NCBI RefSeq assembly: GCF_019263595.1
Contig: NZ_JADQDD010000022.1
Location: 1 to 35,935 of the forward strand
DNA: 35,935 nt
Reading direction: 5' to 3'
Source of the DNA: Pseudonocardia sp. KRD291
GTDB taxonomy: Bacteria > Actinomycetota > Actinomycetes > Mycobacteriales > Pseudonocardiaceae
Below are positions 9,122 to 15,814 of this stretch, piece by piece; position 1 is the stretch's first letter, and every line of letters begins with the position of its first letter. The notes under the pieces are model-generated. The model saw only the letters and a list, made by a program, of their open reading frames with translations, made no database searches and was not told where the DNA came from. The position numbers were made by a program, and so were the translations under genes.

Positions 9122-9185
9122 TGATCGGCACTCCGGTACCGATCAGGGCCACCGGCGGCCTCGATCGGGACCCGATCACCGATCA
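9122..9185. promoter_or_regulatory. Cluster of CCGATCA heptamers, putative operators
   Basis: Within 64 bases there are three CCGATCA copies (9139-9145, 9172-9178, 9179-9185), one perfect inverse TGATCGG (9122-9128) and one inverse lacking the first base (GATCGG, 9163-9168). They form two palindromes: TGATCGG-10-CCGATCA, and GATCGG-GAC-CCGATC (9163-9177). The cluster sits 35 bases before the SRPBCC start and about 80 bases before the divergent DUF2334 start, as expected of a divergent control region. The cognate regulator is unknown. Confidence 0.5.
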
Positions 9186-9219
9186 TGTACCGAGACGTCC
9201 CCCGATCTGGAGGTGCCCC

Positions 9220-9723
9220 GTGGCACGACCCCGCACGATCTCCGACGAGGTCGTCGTCGACGCCTCGCCCGAGCTGCTCTACACGCTGATCTCCGACCCG
9301 GTGCACATGGCGCGCTGGAGCCCGGAGAACACCGGCGCGAGGACCGTGCGCCCCGGCCCGGCCGAGGCCGGTGACCGTTTCGTCGGGACGAACCGGCGCG
9401 GCGGGTTCAGCTGGGTCACCGAGAGCGTCGTGACCGCGGCCGAACCGGGAGCCCGGTTCGCGTTCCGGGTGCAGGGATGGGGTGTGCGGACGCCGTCGCT
9501 GCGGGTGGCGAACGCGAGCTGGGAGTACCGCTTCGAGCCGGTGGACGGTGGCACGAAGGTCACCGAGACCTGGACCGACGACCGCCCGTGGCCGGACGCC
9601 GTCGCGAACGTCGCGGACCGTGTCCTGACCCGCGGCTCCACGTTCGCCGACTTCCAGCGGCGCAACATCCGCACCACGCTGGACCGGCTCAAGTCCGACG
9701 TGGAGTCCGCCCCCTCGCCGTGA
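9220..9723 (+). CDS. SRPBCC (START/polyketide cyclase-like) family protein
   Basis: This 167-residue protein fits the helix-grip SRPBCC fold: a first strand TISDEVVVDASPELLYTLISDP followed by HMARWSPE, central strands with RFVGTNRRGGFSWVTESVV and ARFAFRV, then WEYRFEPVDGGTKVTETWTDD and a long C-terminal helix ending LKSDVESAPSP. Such proteins bind small hydrophobic ligands; the ligand cannot be read from sequence. The GTG start has GGAGG upstream with suitable spacing, and the in-frame upstream extension crosses the palindrome cluster and looks non-coding. It is monocistronic and converges on the alpha/beta hydrolase, with a hairpin between them. Confidence 0.87.
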   Translation: MARPRTISDEVVVDASPELLYTLISDPVHMARWSPENTGARTVRPGPAEAGDRFVGTNRRGGFSWVTESVVTAAEPGARFAFRVQGWGVRTPSLRVANASWEYRFEPVDGGTKVTETWTDDRPWPDAVANVADRVLTRGSTFADFQRRNIRTTLDRLKSDVESAPSP

Positions 9724-9737
9724 GGCGCACCCCGCTC

Positions 9738-9776
9738 GGCGAGCACCGGCACGGCCGGACCCACCGGCGGCTCGCC
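9738..9776. terminator. Bidirectional hairpin between convergent genes
   Basis: GGCGAGC (9738-9744) pairs with GCTCGCC (9770-9776), and a CCGG pair inside can extend the stem. It lies between the SRPBCC stop (9721-9723) and touches the stop codon of the opposing alpha/beta hydrolase gene (9776-9778). No T-tract follows on either strand, which is usual in such high-GC genomes. Confidence 0.5.
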
Positions 9777-10585
9777 TACGGACGGGGTCGGTCCCGGAGC
9801 GGGTGGGCGTCGAGGAAGTCCAGGACCACCGCGCTCGCCTCGCCCCGGCGTTCCAGGAAGTAGGCGTGCCGGGCGCCCTCGAACAGGTGCAGGATCGCCC
9901 CGGGGATGCGCTCGGCCAGGAGCGTGCCGTTCCGGACCGGGGCGAACGCGTCGTCGGTCCCGTGCAGGACGAGCGTGGGTGCGGTGACGCCCGGCAGCAC
10001 GTCCCAGGCGTCGTGACGTGCACTGGCGCGGCGGTGCTCGCGGCGGGCGCGCGCTGTCATCGTGTCGTCGCCGAGTACGGACAGCGGGCCGGGGTGTGCG
10101 CGCCGCCAGTGCGGGCCGACCATCAGGTCGGTCAGTGCCTGCCGCGCCGTGTCCGGGTCCGCGGCCAGCGGGCGCAGGACGTCGGGGTCGGCCGGGACGC
10201 CGCCGGCACCGCCCCCGGTCGTGCACCCGAGGACGAGCGCGCCGACCCGCTCCGGGGTATCCACCGCGACCCACTGCGCGACCCTCCCGCCCATCGACGT
10301 CCCGTAGACGTGCGCGCGGGCGATGCCGAGCTCGTCGAGGACGGCCACGACGTCGCGGGCGAACCGGCGGGTGCCCCACTCGGCGTGCCCGGGGGTGTCG
10401 CTGGCCCCGGTGCCGAGCGCGTCGATCGCGATCGTGGCGAAGGAGCCGGAGAGATCCGCGCGTACCGGGTCCCACCAGTGACGGGAGTTGGCCTGCCCGG
10501 CGAGCAGGACCAGTGGCTCACCGGAACCCTGGACGTCGAACGCGATCCGGGCGCCGTCCGGCGCCGTCGCACGGTCCTCGGTCAC
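9776..10585 (-). CDS. Alpha/beta hydrolase
   Basis: The 269-residue protein has a complete alpha/beta-hydrolase triad: nucleophile Ser97 in GTSMGG, acid in LHGTDDAFAP, and His in GARHAYFLE near the C-terminus. LVLLAGQANSRHWWDPV takes the place of the more common HG oxyanion motif. The substrate cannot be predicted. Its GTG start overlaps the purC stop by four bases (10582-10585, GTGA), so it is translationally coupled as the third gene of purB-purC-hydrolase. Whether it serves purine metabolism or merely uses the operon's expression is unknown. Confidence 0.9.
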   Translation of the reverse strand: MTEDRATAPDGARIAFDVQGSGEPLVLLAGQANSRHWWDPVRADLSGSFATIAIDALGTGASDTPGHAEWGTRRFARDVVAVLDELGIARAHVYGTSMGGRVAQWVAVDTPERVGALVLGCTTGGGAGGVPADPDVLRPLAADPDTARQALTDLMVGPHWRRAHPGPLSVLGDDTMTARARREHRRASARHDAWDVLPGVTAPTLVLHGTDDAFAPVRNGTLLAERIPGAILHLFEGARHAYFLERRGEASAVVLDFLDAHPLRDRPRP

Positions 10586-11439
10586 GGCGTCGGGGAGACC
10601 CAGTCCCGCCCGGTGATCCGGCGGTAGACCTCGGCGTAGCGGTCGTGCACGACGCCGATGACGTCGGCGGGCACCTCCGGGCCGGGGGCCGTGCGGTCCC
10701 AGTCCAGCTGCGACGACCAGTCCCGCACGTACTGCTTGTCGAACGAGAACTGCGTGCGTCCGGGCTCGTAGGAGTCGGCCGGCCAGAACCGCGACGAGTC
10801 CGGCGTCAGCACCTCGTCGCCGAGCACGATCTCGCCGTCGGTGTCGCGGCCGAACTCGAGCTTCGTGTCCGCGACCAGGATCCCGCCCCGCGCCGCCGAC
10901 TCGGCCCCGCGCCGGTAGACCTCCAGGGTCAGCGCGCGCAGACGCTGAGCGGTGTCGGCCCCGACGAGCGCCACGACCTCGTCGAAGGTCATGAACTCGT
11001 CGTGCTCGCCGACCGGGGCCTTGGTGGTCGGGGTGAAGATCGGCTCCGGCAGCTGCGAGCCCTCGACCAGGCCGTCCGGGAGCGCGATGCCGGAGACCGT
11101 GCCGTCCTTCTCGTACTCCTTGAGCCCCAGCCCGGTGAGGTAGCCGCGGGCGATGCACTCGACCGGCAGCATCTGCAGCGGGCGGCAGCGCAGGGCGCGC
11201 CCGGCGAACTCGGCGGGGATGTCGTGCGTGCCGATCACGTGGTTGGGCACCAGATCGCCGATCGCCTCGAACCAGTACAGCGACAGTGCGGTGAGGATCG
11301 CGCCCTTGTCCGGGACCGGCGTCGGCAGCACCACGTCGTAGATCGAGAGCCGGTCGGAGGCGACGAGCAGCAGCTGCGCCGGGTCGACCGACTCGTCGAG
11401 GTAGAGCTCGCGGACCTTGCCCGAGTGCAGCAGCTTCAC
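10582..11439 (-). CDS. purC: SAICAR synthetase
   Basis: PurC joins aspartate to CAIR using ATP to give SAICAR. The 285-residue protein begins VKLLHSGKVRELY, continues with SDRLSIYDVVLPTPVPDKG, VECIARGYLTG, FTPTTKAPVGEHDEFM and DTKLEFGRDTDGEIVLGDEVLTPDSSRFW, all diagnostic of the family, and has the usual length. The GTG start has GGAGGGATCCT directly in front and overlaps the purB stop by four bases (11436-11439). It lies between purB and the coupled alpha/beta hydrolase gene. Confidence 0.97.
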   Translation of the reverse strand: MKLLHSGKVRELYLDESVDPAQLLLVASDRLSIYDVVLPTPVPDKGAILTALSLYWFEAIGDLVPNHVIGTHDIPAEFAGRALRCRPLQMLPVECIARGYLTGLGLKEYEKDGTVSGIALPDGLVEGSQLPEPIFTPTTKAPVGEHDEFMTFDEVVALVGADTAQRLRALTLEVYRRGAESAARGGILVADTKLEFGRDTDGEIVLGDEVLTPDSSRFWPADSYEPGRTQFSFDKQYVRDWSSQLDWDRTAPGPEVPADVIGVVHDRYAEVYRRITGRDWVSPTP

Positions 11440-12854
11440 AGGATCCCTCCCGGCGTGTAGGCGGCGGCCTCGGGGTGTGCGGCGGTGATCGCGGAGATCC
11501 GCTCGTTCACGGCGGCGACCTGCGCCGTCGCCGCGCCGGTGAACTTCAGCGGGTCGGCGAGTAGGCCGTCGAGCGCACCCTCGGGGAGCCCGAGGCGGGA
11601 GTCGGTGGACAGGCGCCGGAGCAGGTCGTTGTCGGCCTGCCCCTTCTCCCGCATGGCCAGCGCGACACCGACCGCATGTTCCTTGATCACCTCGTGCGCG
11701 GTCTCCCGGCCGACACCGGCCCGCACCGCGGCCATCAGCACCGCGGTGGTGGCCAGGAACGGCAGGTAGCGGTCCAGCTCGCGGGCGATCACCGCGGGGT
11801 AGGCGCCGAACTCGTCGAGCACGGTCAGCGTCGTCTCGTACAGGCCGTCGAGGGCGAAGAACGCGTCCGGCAGCGCGACCCGGCGCACCACCGAGCACGA
11901 GACGTCGCCCTCGTTCCACTGCGAGCCGGACAGGTCGGCGGTCATCACCGACAGGCCGCGCAGGATCACGGTCAGGCCGTTGATCCGCTCCGCGGAGCGC
12001 GCGTTCATCTTGTGCGGCATCGCCGACGAGCCGACCTGCCCGGGCGCGAACCCCTCGGTGGCCAGCTCGGCGCCGGCCATCAGGCGGATCGTGGTGGCCA
12101 GCGACGACGGCGCCGCGGCGAGCTGCACGAGCGCGGAGACGACGTCGTGGTCGAGCGAGCGCGGGTAGACCTGCCCGACGCTGGTGAAGCGCTCGGCGAA
12201 CCCGAGGTGCTCGCACACCCGGCGTTCGAGGTCGTCGAGCTTCGCGGTGTCGCCGTCGAACAGGTCCAGCATGTCCTGGCTGGTGCCCATCGGGCCCTTG
12301 ATGCCGCGCAGCGGGTAGCGGGCGCGCAGCTCCTGCAGCCGGGCGTGCGCGACGAGCAGCTCGTCGGCGGCCGAGGCGAAGCGCTTGCCCAGCGTCGTGG
12401 TCTGGGCGGCGACGTTGTGGCTGCGCCCGGCCATCACCAGCTCGGCGTACTCGCCGGCGCGACGGCCGAGGCGGGCCAGGATCGCGACCGTGCGGTCGGC
12501 GACCAGCTCCAGCGAGAGCCGGATCTGCAGCTGCTCGACGTTCTCGGTCAGGTCCCGGCTGGTCATGCCCTTGTGCACCTGCTCGTGCCCGGCGAGGGCG
12601 TTGAACTCCTCGATCCGGGCCTTCACGTCGTGCCGGGTGACGCGTTCGCGCTCGGCGATGCTCGCCAGGTCGACGCGGTCCACGACCGACTCGTAGTCGG
12701 CGATGGCCTGCTCGGGGACGTCCACGCCGAGATCGCGCTGGGCCCGCAGGACCGCGACCCACAGCTGTCGCTCGAGCTGGATCTTGTACTCCGGCGACCA
12801 CAGTCGGACGAGCTCGGGGCTCGCGTACCGGGCGGCCAGCACGTTGGGGATCAC
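11436..12854 (-). CDS. purB: Adenylosuccinate lyase
   Basis: PurB removes fumarate from SAICAR and from adenylosuccinate, acting in both the IMP and AMP branches. The 472-residue sequence begins VIPNVLAARYASPELVRLWSPE as in mycobacterial PurB, has the KGMTSRDLTENV and AGRSHNVAAQTTTLGKR active-site regions, and carries the fumarase/lyase signature GSSAMPHKMN with the flexible catalytic loop. The GTG start (12852-12854) has no strong ribosome-binding site. It leads the operon with purC and an alpha/beta hydrolase. The region upstream contains three 31-bp tandem repeats with palindromic joints, so regulation there is possible. Confidence 0.96.
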   Translation of the reverse strand: MIPNVLAARYASPELVRLWSPEYKIQLERQLWVAVLRAQRDLGVDVPEQAIADYESVVDRVDLASIAERERVTRHDVKARIEEFNALAGHEQVHKGMTSRDLTENVEQLQIRLSLELVADRTVAILARLGRRAGEYAELVMAGRSHNVAAQTTTLGKRFASAADELLVAHARLQELRARYPLRGIKGPMGTSQDMLDLFDGDTAKLDDLERRVCEHLGFAERFTSVGQVYPRSLDHDVVSALVQLAAAPSSLATTIRLMAGAELATEGFAPGQVGSSAMPHKMNARSAERINGLTVILRGLSVMTADLSGSQWNEGDVSCSVVRRVALPDAFFALDGLYETTLTVLDEFGAYPAVIARELDRYLPFLATTAVLMAAVRAGVGRETAHEVIKEHAVGVALAMREKGQADNDLLRRLSTDSRLGLPEGALDGLLADPLKFTGAATAQVAAVNERISAITAAHPEAAAYTPGGIL

Positions 12855-12918
12855 GTGTGACGAGGATATGCGCTGCTCCGGGCACTGCCGACACCGGTGC
12901 CCCGGCGTGGCCCCGCCT

Positions 12919-13016
12919 AGCGCTGATAATCGTTCCGCAAGCTCCTCTCAGCGCTGATGGTCGTTCCGCAAGCTCCTCTCAGCGCTGATGGTCGTTCCGC
13001 AAGCTCCTCTCAGCGC
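12919..13016. repeat. Three 31-bp tandem repeats with TCAGCGCTGA palindromes
   Basis: Units at 12919-12949, 12950-12980 and 12981-13011 are nearly identical (the first has AA where the others have GG), and AGCGC of a fourth follows at 13012-13016. Each unit starts AGCGCTGA and contains TCGTTCCGCAAGCTCCTCTC. The joints form perfect TCAGCGCTGA palindromes at 12948-12957 and 12979-12988. The array begins 65 bases upstream of the purB start, and its last joint includes the tetR stop codon (13010-13012). A period of 31 bases is close to three helical turns, so the palindromes face the same side of DNA. Confidence 0.9.
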
Positions 13017-13576
13017 GCGAGTGCGTCGACGAGGGCCTCGCGGGCGATCCGGCGAGGATCGGCGTCGGCCTCGATCAGGGCGGAGACGACGGCCCCGTCG
13101 ATCAGGGCGACGATCCGCCGCAGGGCCTTCGGGTCCGGGGTGTGCCCGGCGCGCGTGAGCGCCTGGGCCAGCAACGCGTCCAGCTCCGTGCGCTGGGCCC
13201 GCATCAGCGGCGCCAGGTACGGCCGTCGGCCCGCACCGACCAGCCGTTCGAAGTGCCGCAGCACCGCGTCCAGACCGTCGGTCCGCGAGCGGGGGCCGAG
13301 CAGCATGTCCAGCACCACGTCGGCGGGGTCGTCATGCGGGCGGGCGGCGTCGAGCGCAGCCCGCGCCTCGGCCAGCTCGGTGCGGCCCAGGTGCTCGGCG
13401 GCGGCGGTGACCAGGTCCTCGAGGGAGCCGAAGTAGTAGGTCGTCGCGGCGAGCGGCAGCTCGGCACGCTCCGCGACGGCGCGGTGCCGGATCGCCTCGA
13501 ACCCGCCCTCGGCGAGCAGCTCGGCGGCCGCCGCGGCGAGCAGCCCGCGGCGGCGTTCGCCCTTCTCGGTGGCCAC
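13010..13576 (-). CDS. TetR/AcrR family transcriptional regulator
   Basis: The 188-residue protein has an N-terminal TetR helix-turn-helix: GLLAAAAAELLAEGGFEAIRHRAVAERAELPLAATTYYFGSLEDLV (about residues 11-56), followed by a helical C-terminal ligand domain of normal size with LMRAQRTELDALLAQAL. The ligand is unknown. It is divergent from the threonine aldolase gene with 154 bases between starts, so it may control that gene and itself. GTG 13576 is the only plausible start, although its GGGGAG sequence abuts the codon instead of being spaced from it. The stop codon lies in the last joint of the 31-bp repeat array. Confidence 0.88.
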   Translation of the reverse strand: MATEKGERRRGLLAAAAAELLAEGGFEAIRHRAVAERAELPLAATTYYFGSLEDLVTAAAEHLGRTELAEARAALDAARPHDDPADVVLDMLLGPRSRTDGLDAVLRHFERLVGAGRRPYLAPLMRAQRTELDALLAQALTRAGHTPDPKALRRIVALIDGAVVSALIEADADPRRIAREALVDALAR

Positions 13577-13688
13577 CTCCCCATCGTGCCGGTCCGGGCG
13601 TCCGCACCCCCGACCGGCCGGTGGGCGATCACCCCGGCCCGACCGCCGGAGGCTGCTGCGGTGCCGTTCGTGGCCCACCCGGCGCGCG

Positions 13689-13707
13689 TCGTGACCGTTT
13701 CGTGACC
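13689..13707. promoter_or_regulatory. Direct repeat TCGTGACC x2 between tetR and ltaE
   Basis: TCGTGACC occurs at 13689-13696 and again at 13700-13707, 11 bases start to start, or one helical turn. It lies 24 bases before the ltaE ATG in the divergent tetR-ltaE region, a natural place for a regulator site. The direct instead of inverted arrangement is not typical for TetR proteins, so assignment to this regulator is uncertain. Confidence 0.3.
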
Positions 13708-13730
13708 CTGCACGGGAGTCCGCCGCGCCG

Positions 13731-14873
13731 ATGACGGAGACTGGCCGCGTGCGACCGTCCCCCCGGAGCAGGCGAGCAGCGCGGATCGACGAACCCGTCG
13801 ATCTGCGCTCGGACACCGTCACGATGCCGACCCCGTCCATGCGCAAGGCGATGGCCGCGGCCGAGGTCGCCGACGACGTGCTGGACCGCGACCCCACGAT
13901 GCGCAGGCTCGAGGAGCGGATCGCCGGGATGCTCGGCGCGGCCGACGCGCTGTGGACCCCGACCGGGTCGATGGCCAACGTGATCGCCCTGATGAGCCAC
14001 CTGGGGCGCGGGGAGGCGTTCCTGGCCCCGCAGGGCGCGCACGTCCTGGACTTCGAGCTGGGCACGGCCGCCTGGCTGGCCGGCGGCATGCCGCGCCCGC
14101 TGCCGCACGACGCCGGGCCGGGCAAGGTCTCGGCGACCGCGGTCCGCCGCGCCGCCACCTCCGACGGCTCCTACGCCTCGCTGCGACCGGCGCTGCTCTG
14201 CCTGGAGAACACGCACAACGCCGCGGGCGGCACCGTCGTCGCGCCGGAGGAGCACGCCTCGGTCGCCGCCGCGGCCCGCGCCGCGCGGCTGGCCGTGCAC
14301 CTCGACGGCGCGCGGCTGTGGAACGCCTCGGTCGCGCTCGGCGTTCCGCCCGCCGCGCTGACGGTCGGCGCGGACACCGTCTCGGTGTGCCTGAGCAAGG
14401 GCCTCGGCGCACCGGTCGGTTCGATCGTGGCCGGGTCGGCGGACTTCACCGAGCAGGCCCGGCGGCTGCGCAAGATGCTCGGCGGCGGGGTCCGCCAGGG
14501 CGGCATCCTGGCCGCGGCCGGACTCGTCGCGCTGGACGCCGTGGACCGCCTCGCCGAGGACCACGCCCGCGCCTCGACACTGGCCGCCGGCCTGCGCGAG
14601 CGCGGCTGGCGGGTCCGCGAGCCGCAGACCAACATCGTGCTCGTCGACGTCGCGGACCTGCCCGGCACGATCGCGCAGTTCACCGAGTCCGGCGTCCTGG
14701 CCGGGGCGATCGGCGGGAAGCTGCGGCTGATGACCCACCGCGACGTCGACGACCGGCACATCCGGACCGCGCTGGAGCGGATCGGCGAGGTCAGCCCGGC
14801 CAGCACCAGCCCGTTCGCCGGGCCGGGTGGCGATGCCGCCCGGGCGCGGCCCGCCGCGGACCGGCCGCGCTGA
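13731..14873 (+). CDS. ltaE: Low-specificity threonine aldolase-type PLP enzyme
   Basis: This fold-type I PLP enzyme would cleave L-threonine/allo-threonine to glycine and acetaldehyde. In 380 residues it shows [18 protein letters not shown] near the N-terminus, [48 protein letters not shown] (PLP-binding Asp) and the Schiff-base Lys223 in [14 protein letters not shown]. Family members usually begin near the DLRSDT segment, so the first 24 residues are an extra basic tail, and GTG 13749 is an alternative start. GGGAG precedes the ATG at rather long spacing. It is divergent from tetR. Related beta-eliminating aldolases with other substrates cannot be excluded. Confidence 0.9.
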   Translation: MTETGRVRPSPRSRRAARIDEPVDLRSDTVTMPTPSMRKAMAAAEVADDVLDRDPTMRRLEERIAGMLGAADALWTPTGSMANVIALMSHLGRGEAFLAPQGAHVLDFELGTAAWLAGGMPRPLPHDAGPGKVSATAVRRAATSDGSYASLRPALLCLENTHNAAGGTVVAPEEHASVAAAARAARLAVHLDGARLWNASVALGVPPAALTVGADTVSVCLSKGLGAPVGSIVAGSADFTEQARRLRKMLGGGVRQGGILAAAGLVALDAVDRLAEDHARASTLAAGLRERGWRVREPQTNIVLVDVADLPGTIAQFTESGVLAGAIGGKLRLMTHRDVDDRHIRTALERIGEVSPASTSPFAGPGGDAARARPAADRPR

Positions 14874-14880
14874 GCCGCCC

Positions 14881-14903
14881 ACCCCGAGACGTCGCCTCGG
14901 GGT
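14881..14903 (+). terminator. Hairpin after ltaE
   Basis: ACCCCGAG (14881-14888) pairs perfectly with CTCGGGGT (14896-14903) across a 7-base loop, eight bases after the ltaE stop. No T-run follows, so termination efficiency is uncertain. Its right arm overlaps the first of the two 19-base repeats described at 14897-14959. Confidence 0.5.
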
Positions 14904-14959
14904 AAAACTCTGTCGTCTCAGGTCAAGTCGACCTCATCGATCGAGGTAAGACTCGGTCG
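14897..14959. promoter_or_regulatory. Two 19-base direct repeats flanking palindromes upstream of the ABC-YhgE pair
   Basis: TCGGGGTAAAACTCTGTCG (14897-14915) and TCGAGGTAAGACTCGGTCG (14941-14959) agree at 16 of 19 positions. Between them AGGTC-AAGTC-GACCT (14920-14934) is a palindrome, and ACCTC-ATCGATC-GAGGT (14931-14947) another. The nearest downstream gene starts at 15161. The rest of 14960-15160 holds nothing I could identify. Function as operator or promoter is inferred from repetition and position only. Confidence 0.4.
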
Positions 14960-15160
14960 AGCCGGACGGCAGCGCCGACGTCCTCACTACGCTCGCGGCA
15001 GCTCGGGCGCCCCGGTCTCCCCCGGCGTCCCGGCTGCCCCGACCCACTGACCAGCGCCGCTGATCGGGCGCCCACGACGGCACGCCCGGCCCCCGGCGCG
15101 TCGACCGCAGGAACCCGGCATGCCCCGTCCGACCTCTGCTCCCCCGCACGGCGACCCGTC

Positions 15161-15814
15161 GTGATCCTCACCGCGGACGGCGTCGCCGTCGACGGGCCGC
15201 ACGGCCCGCTGCTCGAGACCACCACGTTCGGGGTCGGCAGCGGCGAGATCGCGCTGGTCAGCGGCGCCCCGGGCGCCGGTCACACGGCACTGGCCCTCGC
15301 GCTGGCCGGCCGGATGCGGCCGAGCCGGGGCCGGGTGCGCCTCGACGGCGCCGACGACCCGGCCCTGCTGCGCCGCCGTGTGGCCGTCGTCGACACCCCA
15401 GGGATCAGCGAACCGGAACCGGTGCTGCCGCTGCGGGCCGTCGTCGGCGAGGAGCTGGCGATGGCCGGGCGCGGCACGCTGCCTCATTCGGTGGTGGCGT
15501 GGCTGGACGCGCGCGGGGCCGCCGGTCTGGCACGGACGCGGTTCGAGGACGTCCCGGCCCCGACCCGGCTCGCGCTGATGCTCGAGCTCGCCGCGATGCG
15601 GCCCGGCGTCGGCGTGCTGGTCCTGACCCTGCCGGACCGGCACGGCGGGTCGCCGCAGCAGTGGTGGCCGCTGGTCGCCGAGCACGCCGCAGGGGGCCGC
15701 GCCGTCGTCGTGACCTGTGCCCAGAGCTCCGCGGAGCTGATCGGCACGCCCACCGCGCGGCTGGGCGAGGACGGCGACACGGACGACGGCGGCACGGAAG
15801 GACTCTCACGGTGA
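15161..15814 (+). CDS. ATP-binding cassette-like protein with degenerate P-loop
   Basis: The 217-residue protein resembles a small ABC nucleotide-binding domain (ILTADGVAVDGPHGPLLE..., then GEIALVSG), but its Walker A is GAPGAGHT at 35-42 with His41 instead of the invariant lysine. There is no LSGGQ signature in the region around VPAPTRLALML (131-141), and the Walker B-like strand GVLVLTLPD (151-159) has a weak acidic end. Similar sequence-degenerate ATPases are commonly encoded beside YhgE/Pip proteins in actinomycetes, so it is likely a non-canonical partner and not an active pump motor. The GTG start has no clear ribosome-binding site; the stop overlaps the yhgE-like start by four bases. 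Confidence 0.75.
   Translation: MILTADGVAVDGPHGPLLETTTFGVGSGEIALVSGAPGAGHTALALALAGRMRPSRGRVRLDGADDPALLRRRVAVVDTPGISEPEPVLPLRAVVGEELAMAGRGTLPHSVVAWLDARGAAGLARTRFEDVPAPTRLALMLELAAMRPGVGVLVLTLPDRHGGSPQQWWPLVAEHAAGGRAVVVTCAQSSAELIGTPTARLGEDGDTDDGGTEGLSR

Noticed and set aside
14923-15225. 100-codon minus-strand open frame before the ABC-like gene
   Set aside because: It covers the repeat region and the opposite start of the real gene, with no plausible protein features.
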